A DNA stretch of 62,555 nt from Bacteroidales bacterium. Its GTDB lineage: Bacteria; Bacteroidota; Bacteroidia; Bacteroidales; UBA932. A program made the translations under genes and the position numbers. The stretch is from positions 1 to 62,555 of the forward strand of contig JAFZZW010000053.1 in NCBI GenBank assembly GCA_017615615.1, written 5' to 3'. Shown here in pieces: positions 8,083 through 17,577 of the stretch. Numbering within the stretch: the first letter of the stretch is position 1; every line of letters begins with the position of its first letter. A model generated the notes under the pieces. It was not told the DNA's origin. It did no database searches and saw nothing but the letters and a program-made list of their open reading frames with translations.

Positions 8083-9258
8083 ATGAAAAAAATCAAGCTC
8101 TCCCTTTTCGTGAAGGTGCTGATAGCGATCGCTCTCGGCGCGGCTCTGGGCCTTATCATACCGGACGTGCTCATGCGCCTGCTCAAGACGTTCAACGTGC
8201 TGTTCGCCCAGCTGCTGAAGTTTATAGTTCCGCTGCTGGTGCTCGGCCTCGTGACCCCGGCCATTTACGGACTGGGTAAGGGCGCCGGAAAGATGCTGCT
8301 TGTCGTCGTAGGCGTCGCTTATCTTTCCACCGTCTGCGCCGGCCTTTTCGCATACGGCAGCGCCTCGGCATTCTTCCCGCATATACTCCATGCAGGCGAC
8401 CTGTCGGCGAATACGGCGGAAACGAAGACCTTCGAGCCTTTTATCGACCTTAAGATCAAGCCGCTCTGCGACATTCTCACGGCGTTGTGCCTGTCTTTCA
8501 TGGTGGGAGTCTGCTGCATCTACATCAAGGGAGACGCCCTGAGAAAATGGTTCGACGAATTCGGCGAAGTGGTGAAGATGACCATCGAGAAGGCCATTAT
8601 CCCCCTGATGCCCGTTTACATTTTCACGATGATGTGCGAGATGAGCGCCGCAGGAAAGCTTGCCGTAGTGGTGGGTTCCGGCGCGCTGGTGATCGGTACG
8701 GGCGTGGCGCTGTCCATCCTGTACCTGGTCGTACAGTATCTGATTGCAGGATCCATCGCCGGAAAAAACCCCTTCAAGTGCCTCTGGAACATGGTACCGG
8801 CATATCTGACCGGATTCTCCATCTGCTCCTCCTCTGCCGTGATTCCCGTCACGCAGAACTGCACCCTGAAAAACGGGGTGAGCGAGGAAGTGACCAATTT
8901 CGTCGTGCCGCTGTGCTCCAACGTACATATGTGCGGCTCGGTAATCAAACTGGCAACCACCGCCGTCGCAGTGGCGATCATGATGGGAACGCCGATCAGC
9001 TTCCCGGTATTCATGGAATTCATTCTTGTGCTGGCGGTCGCCACGGTGGCATCCCCGGGAGTGATGAGCGGCGTGCTGATGGCATCCGTCGGTTTCCTTG
9101 AAAGCATCCTTGGATTCACGCCAGATATGATAGCGCTCCTTATGGCCATCTACCTGGCGCTCGACGGATACGGTCCGGCGTGCAACGTAACCGGAGACGG
9201 AGCCATCGCCCTTGGCGTCGACAGGTTTTTCAGGAAGCGGGAAACTGCTCATTTATAG
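8083..9258 (+). CDS. Dicarboxylate/amino acid:cation symporter (DAACS family)
   Basis: A 391-residue polytopic membrane protein starting MKKIKLSLFVKVLIAIALG. It shows the family pattern of hydrophobic helices and the serine-rich segment CSSSAVIPVT (around residue 250), followed by the conserved late helices. Family members bring glutamate, aspartate, serine/threonine or C4-dicarboxylates in with Na+ or H+. With an amidohydrolase divergently next to it, import of a released amino acid is plausible but inferred. Its 3' end overlaps the convergent metallophosphoesterase gene by 10 bp. Confidence 0.88.
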   Translation: MKKIKLSLFVKVLIAIALGAALGLIIPDVLMRLLKTFNVLFAQLLKFIVPLLVLGLVTPAIYGLGKGAGKMLLVVVGVAYLSTVCAGLFAYGSASAFFPHILHAGDLSANTAETKTFEPFIDLKIKPLCDILTALCLSFMVGVCCIYIKGDALRKWFDEFGEVVKMTIEKAIIPLMPVYIFTMMCEMSAAGKLAVVVGSGALVIGTGVALSILYLVVQYLIAGSIAGKNPFKCLWNMVPAYLTGFSICSSSAVIPVTQNCTLKNGVSEEVTNFVVPLCSNVHMCGSVIKLATTAVAVAIMMGTPISFPVFMEFILVLAVATVASPGVMSGVLMASVGFLESILGFTPDMIALLMAIYLALDGYGPACNVTGDGAIALGVDRFFRKRETAHL

Positions 9259-10190
9259 GGGAATACACAGACGGCACCCGTATTCTCCCGCTCGATCTCC
9301 GTCCAGAATGCGGGCTTTTTCTCCCCCTCCCTGCAGGGTCCGGGGAAGAAGAACTCCTGCTCGTGGTTGGTGGCGACCGCCCGGTCGCTTTCCAGCGCGA
9401 GAGTCACGAATCCGATGTCTCCCCAGTGGCCCGTGGAGGGAATGCAGAGGGTCCTCAGGACGTCGCGGTCGCGGAAATTGGCATGAATCCAGTCCGAATT
9501 CCAGACATGTTTGTGCCCGTATATGAAACCCTGGCAGGAGGGGCAGTTGAACATGGGCTTGCGGAGCGCCTTGAGGTCGTCGAGGGCGTGATGAGCCATT
9601 ACGAACACAGGCTTGCCGTCCGTACGGGACGACAGCTGCGCGTTGAGCCATTTCATCTGCCTGTCGTCAATCACTCCGGGATTGATCCAGGTAGTCTTGT
9701 CCTCGCCCTCCTGAAGGGAGTCCAGCAGAATGAAATCAGCCCGGGGCGTCTCTACCAGATAAACGTAACGGTCCGGCAGCAGGGACGCCGCCGCATGGGC
9801 GGGAAAGACCTCCGCAAACTCGGCCCTGCGGTCGTGGTTTCCCATTGTCATGGTCAGCTTCATGCCGGCTTTTTCCAGCTTGTCAAGATATCGCTTGGCG
9901 GCGGCATACTCCTCGGGCTTCCCTGTAAGATAGGCGATATCGCCCAGGCAGAGCACATACCGCGGACGGGGATTGAGCGTGAGGATCTGGTCGACTATAC
10001 CGGCGAAATACTGCTCCTGGTGCCGGCCGGGATTGATGTGCAGGTCCGAGATGATGCACACGAGATTCTCGTCGAAGCGGAAATGTCCATCCGTCTTCTT
10101 GCTTACGGGAGGGAGGACTCCGCAGGCCTCGAACGAAAGGCCCAGGACTCCCAGTGCGGCCAGACTGCCGAGAAAATCACGTCTATCCAT
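9249..10190 (-). CDS. Tat-exported metallophosphoesterase
   Basis: A 313-residue calcineurin-like phosphoesterase with the metal-binding blocks ISDLH, LGDIAYL, MGNHDRR, AHHAL and GHKH in order. The N-terminus MDRRDFLGSLAALGVLG has a twin-arginine RRxFL motif and then SFEACG, which could be a lipobox, so it is probably a folded, metal-loaded protein exported by Tat and perhaps lipidated. Substrate unknown. It ends inside the convergent symporter gene (10 bp overlap). It adds another phosphoester hydrolase to the set at 1.8-4.9 kb but is not in the same operon. Confidence 0.87.
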   Translation of the reverse strand: MDRRDFLGSLAALGVLGLSFEACGVLPPVSKKTDGHFRFDENLVCIISDLHINPGRHQEQYFAGIVDQILTLNPRPRYVLCLGDIAYLTGKPEEYAAAKRYLDKLEKAGMKLTMTMGNHDRRAEFAEVFPAHAAASLLPDRYVYLVETPRADFILLDSLQEGEDKTTWINPGVIDDRQMKWLNAQLSSRTDGKPVFVMAHHALDDLKALRKPMFNCPSCQGFIYGHKHVWNSDWIHANFRDRDVLRTLCIPSTGHWGDIGFVTLALESDRAVATNHEQEFFFPGPCREGEKKPAFWTEIERENTGAVCVFPYK

Positions 10191-10403
10191 GTCTTATAGG
10201 GGCTACAAAGTAATCATTTGGTTTGCCGGAGCGATGCTGAATGTCCGAAGTTATTCAAAATGGGCGGAGTGGTTTCGGGTGGTCCGAAAATGCCGTTGTT
10301 TTTCATACCCATTATTGGCTTTACATGCGTCTGCAATTGTTAAACCGGTGCGAAAACAAGGGGTAAAATCAGACTGTTTTCGCGCCATTTCGCAAAAAAG
10401 AAT

Positions 10404-10411
10404 TATATTGC
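10404..10411 (+). promoter_or_regulatory. Weak -7-like box (TATATTGC) upstream of the PL22-like operon
   Basis: One base off TAnnTTTG and 30 nt upstream of the ATG at 10442, in the 251 bp spacer 10191-10441. No other convincing feature was seen in that spacer. Confidence 0.25.
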
Positions 10412-10441
10412 AATGTTAATGTAACGATTAAAGCAATAACC

Positions 10442-11779
10442 ATGGACAAAAGTGTAGCCGCTATTCTTCTGGTTGCCGCCGCCCTTATCACCGTTTCCTG
10501 CGACAAGACCGAACAGCTGTTCCCCAAGGCCCCCGACAAACCGACTCACGAAGGAACCCAGGATATCCCTTTGCCTGAGAATATCTTTACTGACGATTTC
10601 TTCGAGACGTTCACGGATCCTACGTCCGGAGTGGTTTCCTATTGGCTCAAGAGCGACGCCATAGGAAAAGACAACTCCCAGACGGTCTATTTCAACGGAT
10701 GCGAGATGACCGACGACGAGCGCTTCATCTACGCCCTCACCTCTACCAACGAGGAGAGAATCCGGCTCAAGCAGACCACCGAGTCCCAGGAGAAGCACGG
10801 CATCATCATAGATATGGCCGCACGCAAGATGTACAGGGTGCCCAATCCCCACGGCTACCCCTGGCTCGACCCGGAAACCGACGTGTATTATTACTGCACG
10901 CTTTCCCCGGACAGGACTTCCGCCACATTCTACAAGAGGGAGCTCCTCGTCGACCCCGCCAAGGTTATCAAGCTTGCATCCATTCCTTCGTCAATAGTCC
11001 CTACGGGCGTCAACAAGCCCCTTTCCAGGGTGCTATCCCATATCACCCTCACGTCCGACAAACAGAAGGTTTTCATCGATGCATGGATTGCAGACCAGTT
11101 CTGCTGGGGTCTCCTAGACCTGTACACCGGCGCATGGGAGGAATGGGGCCACAGCACCTCCGTCCACATTACGCACGGCCAGCTGAATCCAAGGCACGAC
11201 GACGAAGCGCTCTGTGCAGTGGACGCCTGGGACGACCGGTCCGGCGCCAACCACCCCATAATGTACGACCCGGACGGGACTTACCCCCGCATCCAGTATG
11301 TCAAGAAGGGCCTGCGGCAGACCATCCAGCCCGACCCGGAAAGGAACAACGCCACCCACGAAGGCTGGGCCCCCGACGGCGACCAGGTCTACTGGTGCTC
11401 CTCGGGCATCCACGTACGCAACATCCGCAACGGCAACTACCGTAAGATCGTCGAGACCACTCCCGGCATCGACCAGGCGACCCACTGCAACCCCACGGCC
11501 GACATGAAATACTGGACCTACGACGACAACACTCCCGGATACTACAGGGGATGCAGCTGGAAAGTGAATTTCTTCAATACCGTTACGGGCAAGCGCGTCC
11601 TTGTTTATGACTCCCGCCCGCAGATGAACGACGGCAATCACGAGTCCACCCTCCACCCCGATCCTCACCCCCATTTCGTCTGCAACGACAAATACATCAT
11701 CTGTACGGTCGTCGGGGACGACCTCAACATGCACTGGAGCATAACCCCCGTTGACCAGCTCATCGAAAAGACCAAATGA
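10442..11779 (+). CDS. PL22-like (oligogalacturonate lyase-like) beta-propeller lipoprotein, stand-alone
   Basis: A 445-residue lipoprotein (lipobox LITVSC) followed directly by a beta-propeller. It carries histidine motifs resembling those of oligogalacturonate lyase: HITHGQLNP, NATHEGWAPDGDQVYW, QATHCNP and HPDPHPHF. PL22 enzymes cleave unsaturated pectic oligomers using a metal-bound histidine cluster. The match is by motif layout, so a divergent or binding-only role is possible. The same domain forms the C-terminal half of the proteins at 25779-28001 and 52411-54717, but here the shared N-terminal F module is absent and the lipobox is joined by a short linker. It overlaps the GH97 gene by 4 bp. 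Confidence 0.65.
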   Translation: MDKSVAAILLVAAALITVSCDKTEQLFPKAPDKPTHEGTQDIPLPENIFTDDFFETFTDPTSGVVSYWLKSDAIGKDNSQTVYFNGCEMTDDERFIYALTSTNEERIRLKQTTESQEKHGIIIDMAARKMYRVPNPHGYPWLDPETDVYYYCTLSPDRTSATFYKRELLVDPAKVIKLASIPSSIVPTGVNKPLSRVLSHITLTSDKQKVFIDAWIADQFCWGLLDLYTGAWEEWGHSTSVHITHGQLNPRHDDEALCAVDAWDDRSGANHPIMYDPDGTYPRIQYVKKGLRQTIQPDPERNNATHEGWAPDGDQVYWCSSGIHVRNIRNGNYRKIVETTPGIDQATHCNPTADMKYWTYDDNTPGYYRGCSWKVNFFNTVTGKRVLVYDSRPQMNDGNHESTLHPDPHPHFVCNDKYIICTVVGDDLNMHWSITPVDQLIEKTK

Positions 11780-13737
11780 CGAAACGAATACTCTATCTTG
11801 CAATCTGCCTCCTCATGACGGCCGGCCTGCAGGCCAGGGACTACACTGTGCAGTCTCCGGACGGAAGCATCTGCGTAACGGTAAGCGCCGGGGCGGATCT
11901 TTCCTGGCAGATTTCCCTGGACGGAGAACGGATTCTGTGCCCTTCCCAGATTGCCCTCACCCTTTCCGACGGCACGGTCTATGGCCGCAATGCCAAAATC
12001 AGGAAAGTAAAGCGCAAAAGCGTCAGCCAGGTCCTCGACGCCCCCTTCTTCAAGCGGAGCAAAGTGACGGACAGCTATAACGAGATGCTGCTGGTCTGCC
12101 GCGATTTCGACCTCGTTTTCCGCGTGGCGGACGACGGCGCCGCGTATCGTTTCGTCACCAGAAAGGGCGTGACTGTGAGGGAGGAGACCGCAGAATTCCG
12201 GTTTCCCGGCGATCACCGCTCATGGGTGCCCTATGCCAACGAGGACGGCACCGTAGAGCAGCAGATGCACAATTCGTTCGAGAACCACTATGCCGACGTC
12301 CCCCTCTCCGGATGGGATCCGGACAGGATCGCTTTTCTCCCCGTAACGGTTGAAGGGAAAGGCGGAGTGAAGATGTGCATAACGGAAACGGACCTCTTCA
12401 ATTATCCCGGCATGTTCCTGGCCAACCCGGACGGTTCAAATACGGTCCGCGGCATCTTCGCCGCAGTACCGGATGAAATTGAGCAGGGCGGGCACAACAT
12501 GCTGGAAGGCCTTGTGAAAAGCCGCAAGCCGTACATTTATGAAGGGACTGCCGGAGAAGAACTCCCCTGGCGCATCGTTGCGATTGCGCGCGAGGACCGC
12601 GCCCTTGCGCAGAGCGACCTCGTATGGCGTCTCTCGAGGCCATCCTGCGGGGATTATTCCTGGGTCAGGCCCGGCAAGGTCGCCTGGGACTGGTGGAACG
12701 ACTGGAACCTGCGCGGCGTGGACTTCCCCGCCGGAATCAATACCGAGACCTACAAGTACTACATCGACTTTGCCGCCGCCCACGGCATTGAATACGTCAT
12801 CCTGGATGAGGGCTGGGCCGTAAACCTCGAGGCCGACCTTATGCAGGTTGTCCCGGAAATCGACCTCCCCGGCCTGTGCTCCTATGCTGCCGGCAAAGGT
12901 GTAGGCCTTGTCCTCTGGGCTGGATACTGGGCCTTCAACAGAGACATGGAGGCCGTGTGCGGGCACTACGCCAAGATGGGAATAGCCGGTTGGAAAATCG
13001 ACTTCATGAACAGGGACGACCAGCCCATGGTGGCGTTCTACACCAAAGCGGCAAAAACGGCGGCCAGGTATCATCAGATAGTGGATTTCCACGGCGCCTT
13101 CAAGCCTTCCGGCCTCACCCGGGCATACCCCAATGTCCTCAACCACGAGGGCGTCGCCGGCCTGGAGCAGATGAAATGGGCCCTTGAAGACTACGACCAG
13201 GTAACCTATGACGTTACCATCCCCTTCGTCCGCCTCGTGGCCGGTCCCGCCGACTATACGCAGGGTGCGATGCGCAATGCCACCAGGCAGAACTACCATC
13301 CGGTATGGGGCGAGCCCATGAGCCAGGGGACCCGCTGCCGCCAGCTGGCGGAGTACATCGTATTCGACGCCCCGTTCACGATGCTCTGCGACACGCCTTC
13401 CAACTACATGGCGGAGCCTGAATGCACCGCCTTCATAGCTTCCGTCCCCACCGTCTGGGACGACACCGTCGTGCTCGACGGCCGCATCGGAGAATACATA
13501 GTCACGGCAAGGCGGAGCGGCGGCAAATGGTACGTCGCCGCGATGACCGACTGGTCGGAGCGCGACATTACGATAGAGCTGCCCGTTCCGGCCACATCCG
13601 GCATCCTCTGGCGCGACGGCGTCAATGCGGAGCGCAGCGCCTGCGACTACCGGAAAGAAAACGTCGTCATCCGAGACAACCGCATCACCATCCACCTCGC
13701 CCCCGGAGGCGCCTGCGTCCTGGAACTACATGAATAA
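11776..13737 (+). CDS. GH97 alpha-glycosidase
   Basis: A 653-residue exported enzyme (signal peptide ending LQAR). The GH97 N-terminal beta-sandwich begins YTVQSPDGSICVTVSAG. The barrel carries EYVILDEGWA, GWKIDFMNRDDQPMV and LNHEGVAGLEQMKW. GH97 contains inverting alpha-glucosidases (SusB type) and retaining alpha-galactosidases. The Asp in KIDFM occupies the place of the retaining nucleophile, so I lean towards the retaining subgroup, without proof. Coupled on both sides: 4 bp overlap with the PL22-like gene and 8 bp with the FAD oxidoreductase gene. Confidence 0.9.
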   Translation: MTKRILYLAICLLMTAGLQARDYTVQSPDGSICVTVSAGADLSWQISLDGERILCPSQIALTLSDGTVYGRNAKIRKVKRKSVSQVLDAPFFKRSKVTDSYNEMLLVCRDFDLVFRVADDGAAYRFVTRKGVTVREETAEFRFPGDHRSWVPYANEDGTVEQQMHNSFENHYADVPLSGWDPDRIAFLPVTVEGKGGVKMCITETDLFNYPGMFLANPDGSNTVRGIFAAVPDEIEQGGHNMLEGLVKSRKPYIYEGTAGEELPWRIVAIAREDRALAQSDLVWRLSRPSCGDYSWVRPGKVAWDWWNDWNLRGVDFPAGINTETYKYYIDFAAAHGIEYVILDEGWAVNLEADLMQVVPEIDLPGLCSYAAGKGVGLVLWAGYWAFNRDMEAVCGHYAKMGIAGWKIDFMNRDDQPMVAFYTKAAKTAARYHQIVDFHGAFKPSGLTRAYPNVLNHEGVAGLEQMKWALEDYDQVTYDVTIPFVRLVAGPADYTQGAMRNATRQNYHPVWGEPMSQGTRCRQLAEYIVFDAPFTMLCDTPSNYMAEPECTAFIASVPTVWDDTVVLDGRIGEYIVTARRSGGKWYVAAMTDWSERDITIELPVPATSGILWRDGVNAERSACDYRKENVVIRDNRITIHLAPGGACVLELHE

Positions 13738-14971
13738 GCATTTTCATATCTTCTGCTGTTTCCTGCTGTCGTTGTGCCTGTCCTGCACGAACTCAGGAAT
13801 AGACGTTCCCGTCATTGCCGGCGGCGACGTCGTTGTGGTGGGAGGCGGACCGGCAGGCGTTTCAGCCGCATATGCCGCGGCACGTGAAGGCGCGCAAGTC
13901 GTTCTGATAGAAAGGGACGGCTATCTGGGAGGCCTTTGGACAGGGGGCCTTGTCCTGCCGCTCAACGCCTCCAGGGCTTTGGAGAAGGACGGGCAGGCCA
14001 GGCAATCCTGTACGGGAATCATGGGAGAGATGGTGTCGCGACTGGAGGGTATGGATATGATCTACCCCAACGAAGGAAGATCCGGCCCCGTACCGGACCC
14101 GGAAGCCACCAAATATATGCTCCAATGCATGCTGGAAGAGGTTGGCGTGCAGGTTATCTATTACGCATTGGCCTGCGACATAGTCAAGAAAAGGGACAGC
14201 ATCAAGGCCGTCATAATCGAGACGAAAGGCGGCAGGCTGGCAGTCACGGGGAAGCAGTTCATCGACTGCACCGGAGACGGTGACGTATTTGCCTGGGCCG
14301 GCGAGGATTTCGATCTGCGGAAATACCATATCGGCGCCATGTATCGCGTGGGTGGCGTTCCCGAGGAAATGAAACTTGGCACCAGGACGCCCATATCCGG
14401 AGTGCGGGTGATGAATATCCGGAGTGAAGATGACCAGAACGGGCTGGACGTGCTGAACAACTCCCGTCTTCAAAACCTCATCCGGAAGCGCATTTGGGAA
14501 GAAACCCAGGACCTCAAGAAGAAAGAAGGAGGGGAAAACATCTATCTGCTGGACACTCCCGCCAAGCTGGGAATCCGCATGACCAGGGTTCTCAAGGGGC
14601 AATACTGCTTGACCCTGGACGATTCGATGAAGTGGACCGAATTCCCGGACTGCATCGGCCTTGCCGGACGCGACGCCACGATTGAATACAACGGGACAAA
14701 GTATAAATGGTCCGAGCGCCCAATCTGGCAGATTCCATACAGGTCCCTGCTGCCCGTAAAGACAGCCAACCTTCTCGTTGCCGGCCGTTGCTGCTGCTTT
14801 GACGAAGGCCTTACCTGGGATGCCAGGGAGGTAGGCACCTGCATAGTCACGGGCCAGGCCGCAGGCACGGCGGCGGCACTATGCGCACGGGAGAATACCT
14901 CCCCTGGCAAATTACAGGTCGACTCGCTCCGGAGCGTCCTTCGCGAGAGGGGTGTGAGGCTGGAGTTCTGA
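13730..14971 (+). CDS. FAD-dependent oxidoreductase lipoprotein (PF12831-like)
   Basis: A 413-residue protein with a lipobox-like end to its signal peptide (LCLSC), then a GxGxxG dinucleotide-binding fold (VVVVGGGPAGVSAAYAAAREG), GYLGGLWTGGLVLP, FIDCTGDGDVFAWAG and, near the C-terminus, LLVAGRCCCFDE...REVGTCIVTGQAAGTAA. This is the pattern of FAD_oxidored proteins that often accompany glycoside hydrolases. The real start at 13730 lies inside the end of the GH97 gene (8 bp overlap); longer frames extend into GH97 and are spurious. A lipidated flavoenzyme made with GH97 suggests sugar oxidation outside the cytoplasm, which is inference. Convergent with the regulator gene, 6 bp away. Confidence 0.83.
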   Translation: MNKHFHIFCCFLLSLCLSCTNSGIDVPVIAGGDVVVVGGGPAGVSAAYAAAREGAQVVLIERDGYLGGLWTGGLVLPLNASRALEKDGQARQSCTGIMGEMVSRLEGMDMIYPNEGRSGPVPDPEATKYMLQCMLEEVGVQVIYYALACDIVKKRDSIKAVIIETKGGRLAVTGKQFIDCTGDGDVFAWAGEDFDLRKYHIGAMYRVGGVPEEMKLGTRTPISGVRVMNIRSEDDQNGLDVLNNSRLQNLIRKRIWEETQDLKKKEGGENIYLLDTPAKLGIRMTRVLKGQYCLTLDDSMKWTEFPDCIGLAGRDATIEYNGTKYKWSERPIWQIPYRSLLPVKTANLLVAGRCCCFDEGLTWDAREVGTCIVTGQAAGTAAALCARENTSPGKLQVDSLRSVLRERGVRLEF

Positions 14972-14977
14972 AAACGG

Positions 14978-15952
14978 CTACAGCGTATTACGCATAATCA
15001 GCTTCCAGGGATTGTGGACCGTCCGGATACCTGGCTGCCGGATTAATTCCGCTATTGTCCTGCCCATTTGGACGAAGTCGGTGGAAAGCGTGGTCAGGCC
15101 GCCGGAGATGACTTTTTTGAGGACCGTTTCGTTGAAAGTAATCAGTCCGAAGTCGCGGCCGATAACGAGATTCTGCTTTTCCATGGCCGTCAGGATGAAC
15201 ACGATTTCCCTGTCTTCCGGTGTCAGATAAATGGCTCCCTGCTTGATGGGAAGGTTTTCCATCGTCTTGATGTAGCCGACCTCGAAGTTGTAGGTCGCAC
15301 AGAAACGCTTGATTCCATCCATGCGCGACATAGGCTCAAACCTGCTGTTCTGGACAAGGATAATCTCTTTGTACCGGCGGATGGCGGGAAGACAGGACTC
15401 CAATGCATCATATGTGTCATTGGCAAAGTCCTGGGTGACGGAAGAGAATTTCCCTATCAGGGAATCCACATAATAGTCGGCCAGGATAACTTTCCCGCCC
15501 AGTCGCTTCAATTTGCTTTCAATATTGCAGTTTACGCTGGGTATGATCACGTAGACCGAATACTTTCCTGCGACCTTGTCCAGCAGCAAGTCGAGCGTTT
15601 CAGGGTCTGCTCCGTGAAACAGGATGTCCACGGTTACGCCGTTACCGAGCGACTGGATGAGAGAATTGCTGATATCTTCCTTGAACAGGCTGGGTATACC
15701 GAACAGCAGCAGGATACGGTACACAACCTCTATCTTAGTACTGCTCACGAAATAGCCGACCGATTGATCGGATTCTATGATGCCGCGCGACTTGAGCTCC
15801 TTGAGGGCGAGAATGATGGAACTGCGGCTGAGACCGGTCCGGATGCGCCATGAGTTGATGGAGGGGATCCGGTCGCCCAGCTTGTACTTCCCGTCGAGAA
15901 TGCCTTTCTCCACGGCGTGGACAACCTGCTTGTAGCGTTTCTCGCGAAACAT
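14978..15952 (-). CDS. GntR-type winged-helix regulator with a LacI-like ligand-binding domain
   Basis: A 324-residue cytoplasmic regulator. Residues 1-70 are a GntR winged helix (KYKLGDRIPSINSW, TGLSRSSIILALKELKSRGIIES). Residues about 80-320 resemble a periplasmic-binding-protein fold as in LacI or AraR (IIPSVNCNIESKLKRLG, GRDFGLITFNE, LTTLSTDFVQMG). I prefer the ATG at 15952; a TTG at 15961 overlapping the upstream stop is possible. It is the last gene of the utilisation locus, so it probably senses a sugar product and controls the locus. This differs from the hybrid two-component or SusR-type regulators more usual in such loci. Confidence 0.88.
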   Translation of the reverse strand: MFREKRYKQVVHAVEKGILDGKYKLGDRIPSINSWRIRTGLSRSSIILALKELKSRGIIESDQSVGYFVSSTKIEVVYRILLLFGIPSLFKEDISNSLIQSLGNGVTVDILFHGADPETLDLLLDKVAGKYSVYVIIPSVNCNIESKLKRLGGKVILADYYVDSLIGKFSSVTQDFANDTYDALESCLPAIRRYKEIILVQNSRFEPMSRMDGIKRFCATYNFEVGYIKTMENLPIKQGAIYLTPEDREIVFILTAMEKQNLVIGRDFGLITFNETVLKKVISGGLTTLSTDFVQMGRTIAELIRQPGIRTVHNPWKLIMRNTL

Positions 15953-15957
15953 AGGGA

Positions 15958-17568
15958 TCAATCCGGAATGTCAAACTTCCACAGTCCCAGATCTTTGAGT
16001 CCGTGGGCAATCATTGAGGCTACTGTTTCGGCTCCCAATTTTGTAAGGTGTGTATTATCCGGCACGAAGTAAGGCTCGGTACCGTCATAGCCGAGGGACA
16101 CGAACAACTGATAAGTAAGTTGGTTAATGTCGATAAGGGCAACGCTCTTTGTCTTTGCTACCGACCGCATTGCATTTGCATAGCTGACAGTCGTCTGATA
16201 AAGTGTCGTATGGGCATCGTTGTACATGCGGCTGTTTACGCTTGTAAGAAGAACGGGTGTAGCACTCTTGCCGCGAATATCATTGATAAACTTGATCAGG
16301 TTCTGGTCGTATGTGCTGCCCGGGTCGGTGTGCCTGTCAGCATCGGTGGAACTGTCGTTGTGGGCGAACATGACGAGCACAAGATCCCCGGCCTGAACAC
16401 CGTTAATCAGCGTCTGCCACTTTCCGCTGTCGATGAAAGATTTGGTACTCGCTCCGCTTGCTCCGCGGTTGACGACCGTTACGTCACCGCCGCCGAGCGC
16501 TGCTGCCAGACACATTCCCCATCCTGTGCGGGAAGATGTTGCGGAGTATTCGCAACAGAGAGAGTCACCTGCCAGATGCAGCGTAGGTTTGCGCATTGCG
16601 TTAGGCGAAATTATGCCTGCATTGGTGTACTGTCCGCGCTTCACCACGACTGCATTCTTGCTGCTGAGGACATAGGGCTCGCCGGTCGCAGCATCCTCAG
16701 CGGCGGCATCGCCGGCAAACGGAGTGACCGTAAGCGTCAGGTGGTGATATGTACCGGCAGGAAGGACGGCGAACAGGGTGCCGGCTTCGTAGCCGCTGCC
16801 GTTGAAGCGTGTGTTGACAGTAAGGAACTGCGACCCGTCGGCAACTATACGCGTCCTGGGTTCATCTCCGGAGTAATCGATCTGGATTTCACCGGCAAGG
16901 TTTTCGTCGGCAGAGAAGGTGACGGACTTGATCGTCGCATGCCCGCCCTCGCCGGCAGGAATGGTGAAACGGATGTATCCCATGGCATTGCGGAGCGTAG
17001 CGTCGCCGGGTTTCATCACGGCTATGTTGGCCTCCTGGGCAAAGGAGTTGGGGCTGGAGATATTCTGAGGATTGATGACCCGGAGACTGCTTCCGGCGAA
17101 GACGGCACGGCCGGCGCTTCCAGCTTTTGTCTGAAACTGAATCGAGCCTCCGGTGCCGATCGGCTCGTAGCCGGCACCGAACGAATCGGTCGTCGAACTC
17201 TCCAGGACAATGGCGCTCTGATCTTCGGCCGCAACCTTTCCGGACCAGAGAACCCACTGGACTTCCGATCCTTCCGAGACAGTCCCGGAGAATGCCCTGG
17301 TGGCACTCTCCGATGTATCTTCGCTGGTGAAGACGTTCTTGACGCCCTTGCTGTCGAAGACATAGAGAACCCTGTCCTGGGCGCAGGAAGACCATTGGAT
17401 TGCGGAACCGCCCTCGACGTAGGTTTTGGAGCCGACCGATTCGCCGGTCATGCTTTCAAAACCGGCCTTGATGACAATGTTGTCAACCGGTTTGTCCACG
17501 TTGATTTGGTGAGTGCAGGAAAACAGCGAGAGCAGCAGCGCCGGAAACAACAAAAAGCGATTGTTCAT
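15958..17568 (-). CDS. Modular lipoprotein: F module plus SGNH (rhamnogalacturonan acetylesterase-like) esterase
   Basis: A 536-residue lipoprotein (Cys18 in LLLSLFSC). Residues about 25-325 form the F module: KTYVEGG...IQWSS, VLYVFDSKGVKNVFTS, LRVINPQNIS, ANIAVMKPGDATLRNAMGYIRFT, TLFAVLPAGTYHHLTLTV and VVVKRGQYT. Residues about 335-536 are an SGNH hydrolase with LAGDSLC (Ser nucleophile), NRGASG, MFAHND (Asn of block III) and DNTHLT (catalytic Asp/His). The arrangement fits carbohydrate esterases that deacetylate pectin. It lies 9 bp downstream of the glycan-binding gene in the SusC/D operon. No missing catalytic residue was seen. Confidence 0.87.
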   Translation of the reverse strand: MNNRFLLFPALLLSLFSCTHQINVDKPVDNIVIKAGFESMTGESVGSKTYVEGGSAIQWSSCAQDRVLYVFDSKGVKNVFTSEDTSESATRAFSGTVSEGSEVQWVLWSGKVAAEDQSAIVLESSTTDSFGAGYEPIGTGGSIQFQTKAGSAGRAVFAGSSLRVINPQNISSPNSFAQEANIAVMKPGDATLRNAMGYIRFTIPAGEGGHATIKSVTFSADENLAGEIQIDYSGDEPRTRIVADGSQFLTVNTRFNGSGYEAGTLFAVLPAGTYHHLTLTVTPFAGDAAAEDAATGEPYVLSSKNAVVVKRGQYTNAGIISPNAMRKPTLHLAGDSLCCEYSATSSRTGWGMCLAAALGGGDVTVVNRGASGASTKSFIDSGKWQTLINGVQAGDLVLVMFAHNDSSTDADRHTDPGSTYDQNLIKFINDIRGKSATPVLLTSVNSRMYNDAHTTLYQTTVSYANAMRSVAKTKSVALIDINQLTYQLFVSLGYDGTEPYFVPDNTHLTKLGAETVASMIAHGLKDLGLWKFDIPD

Positions 17569-17577
17569 GATTTATTT

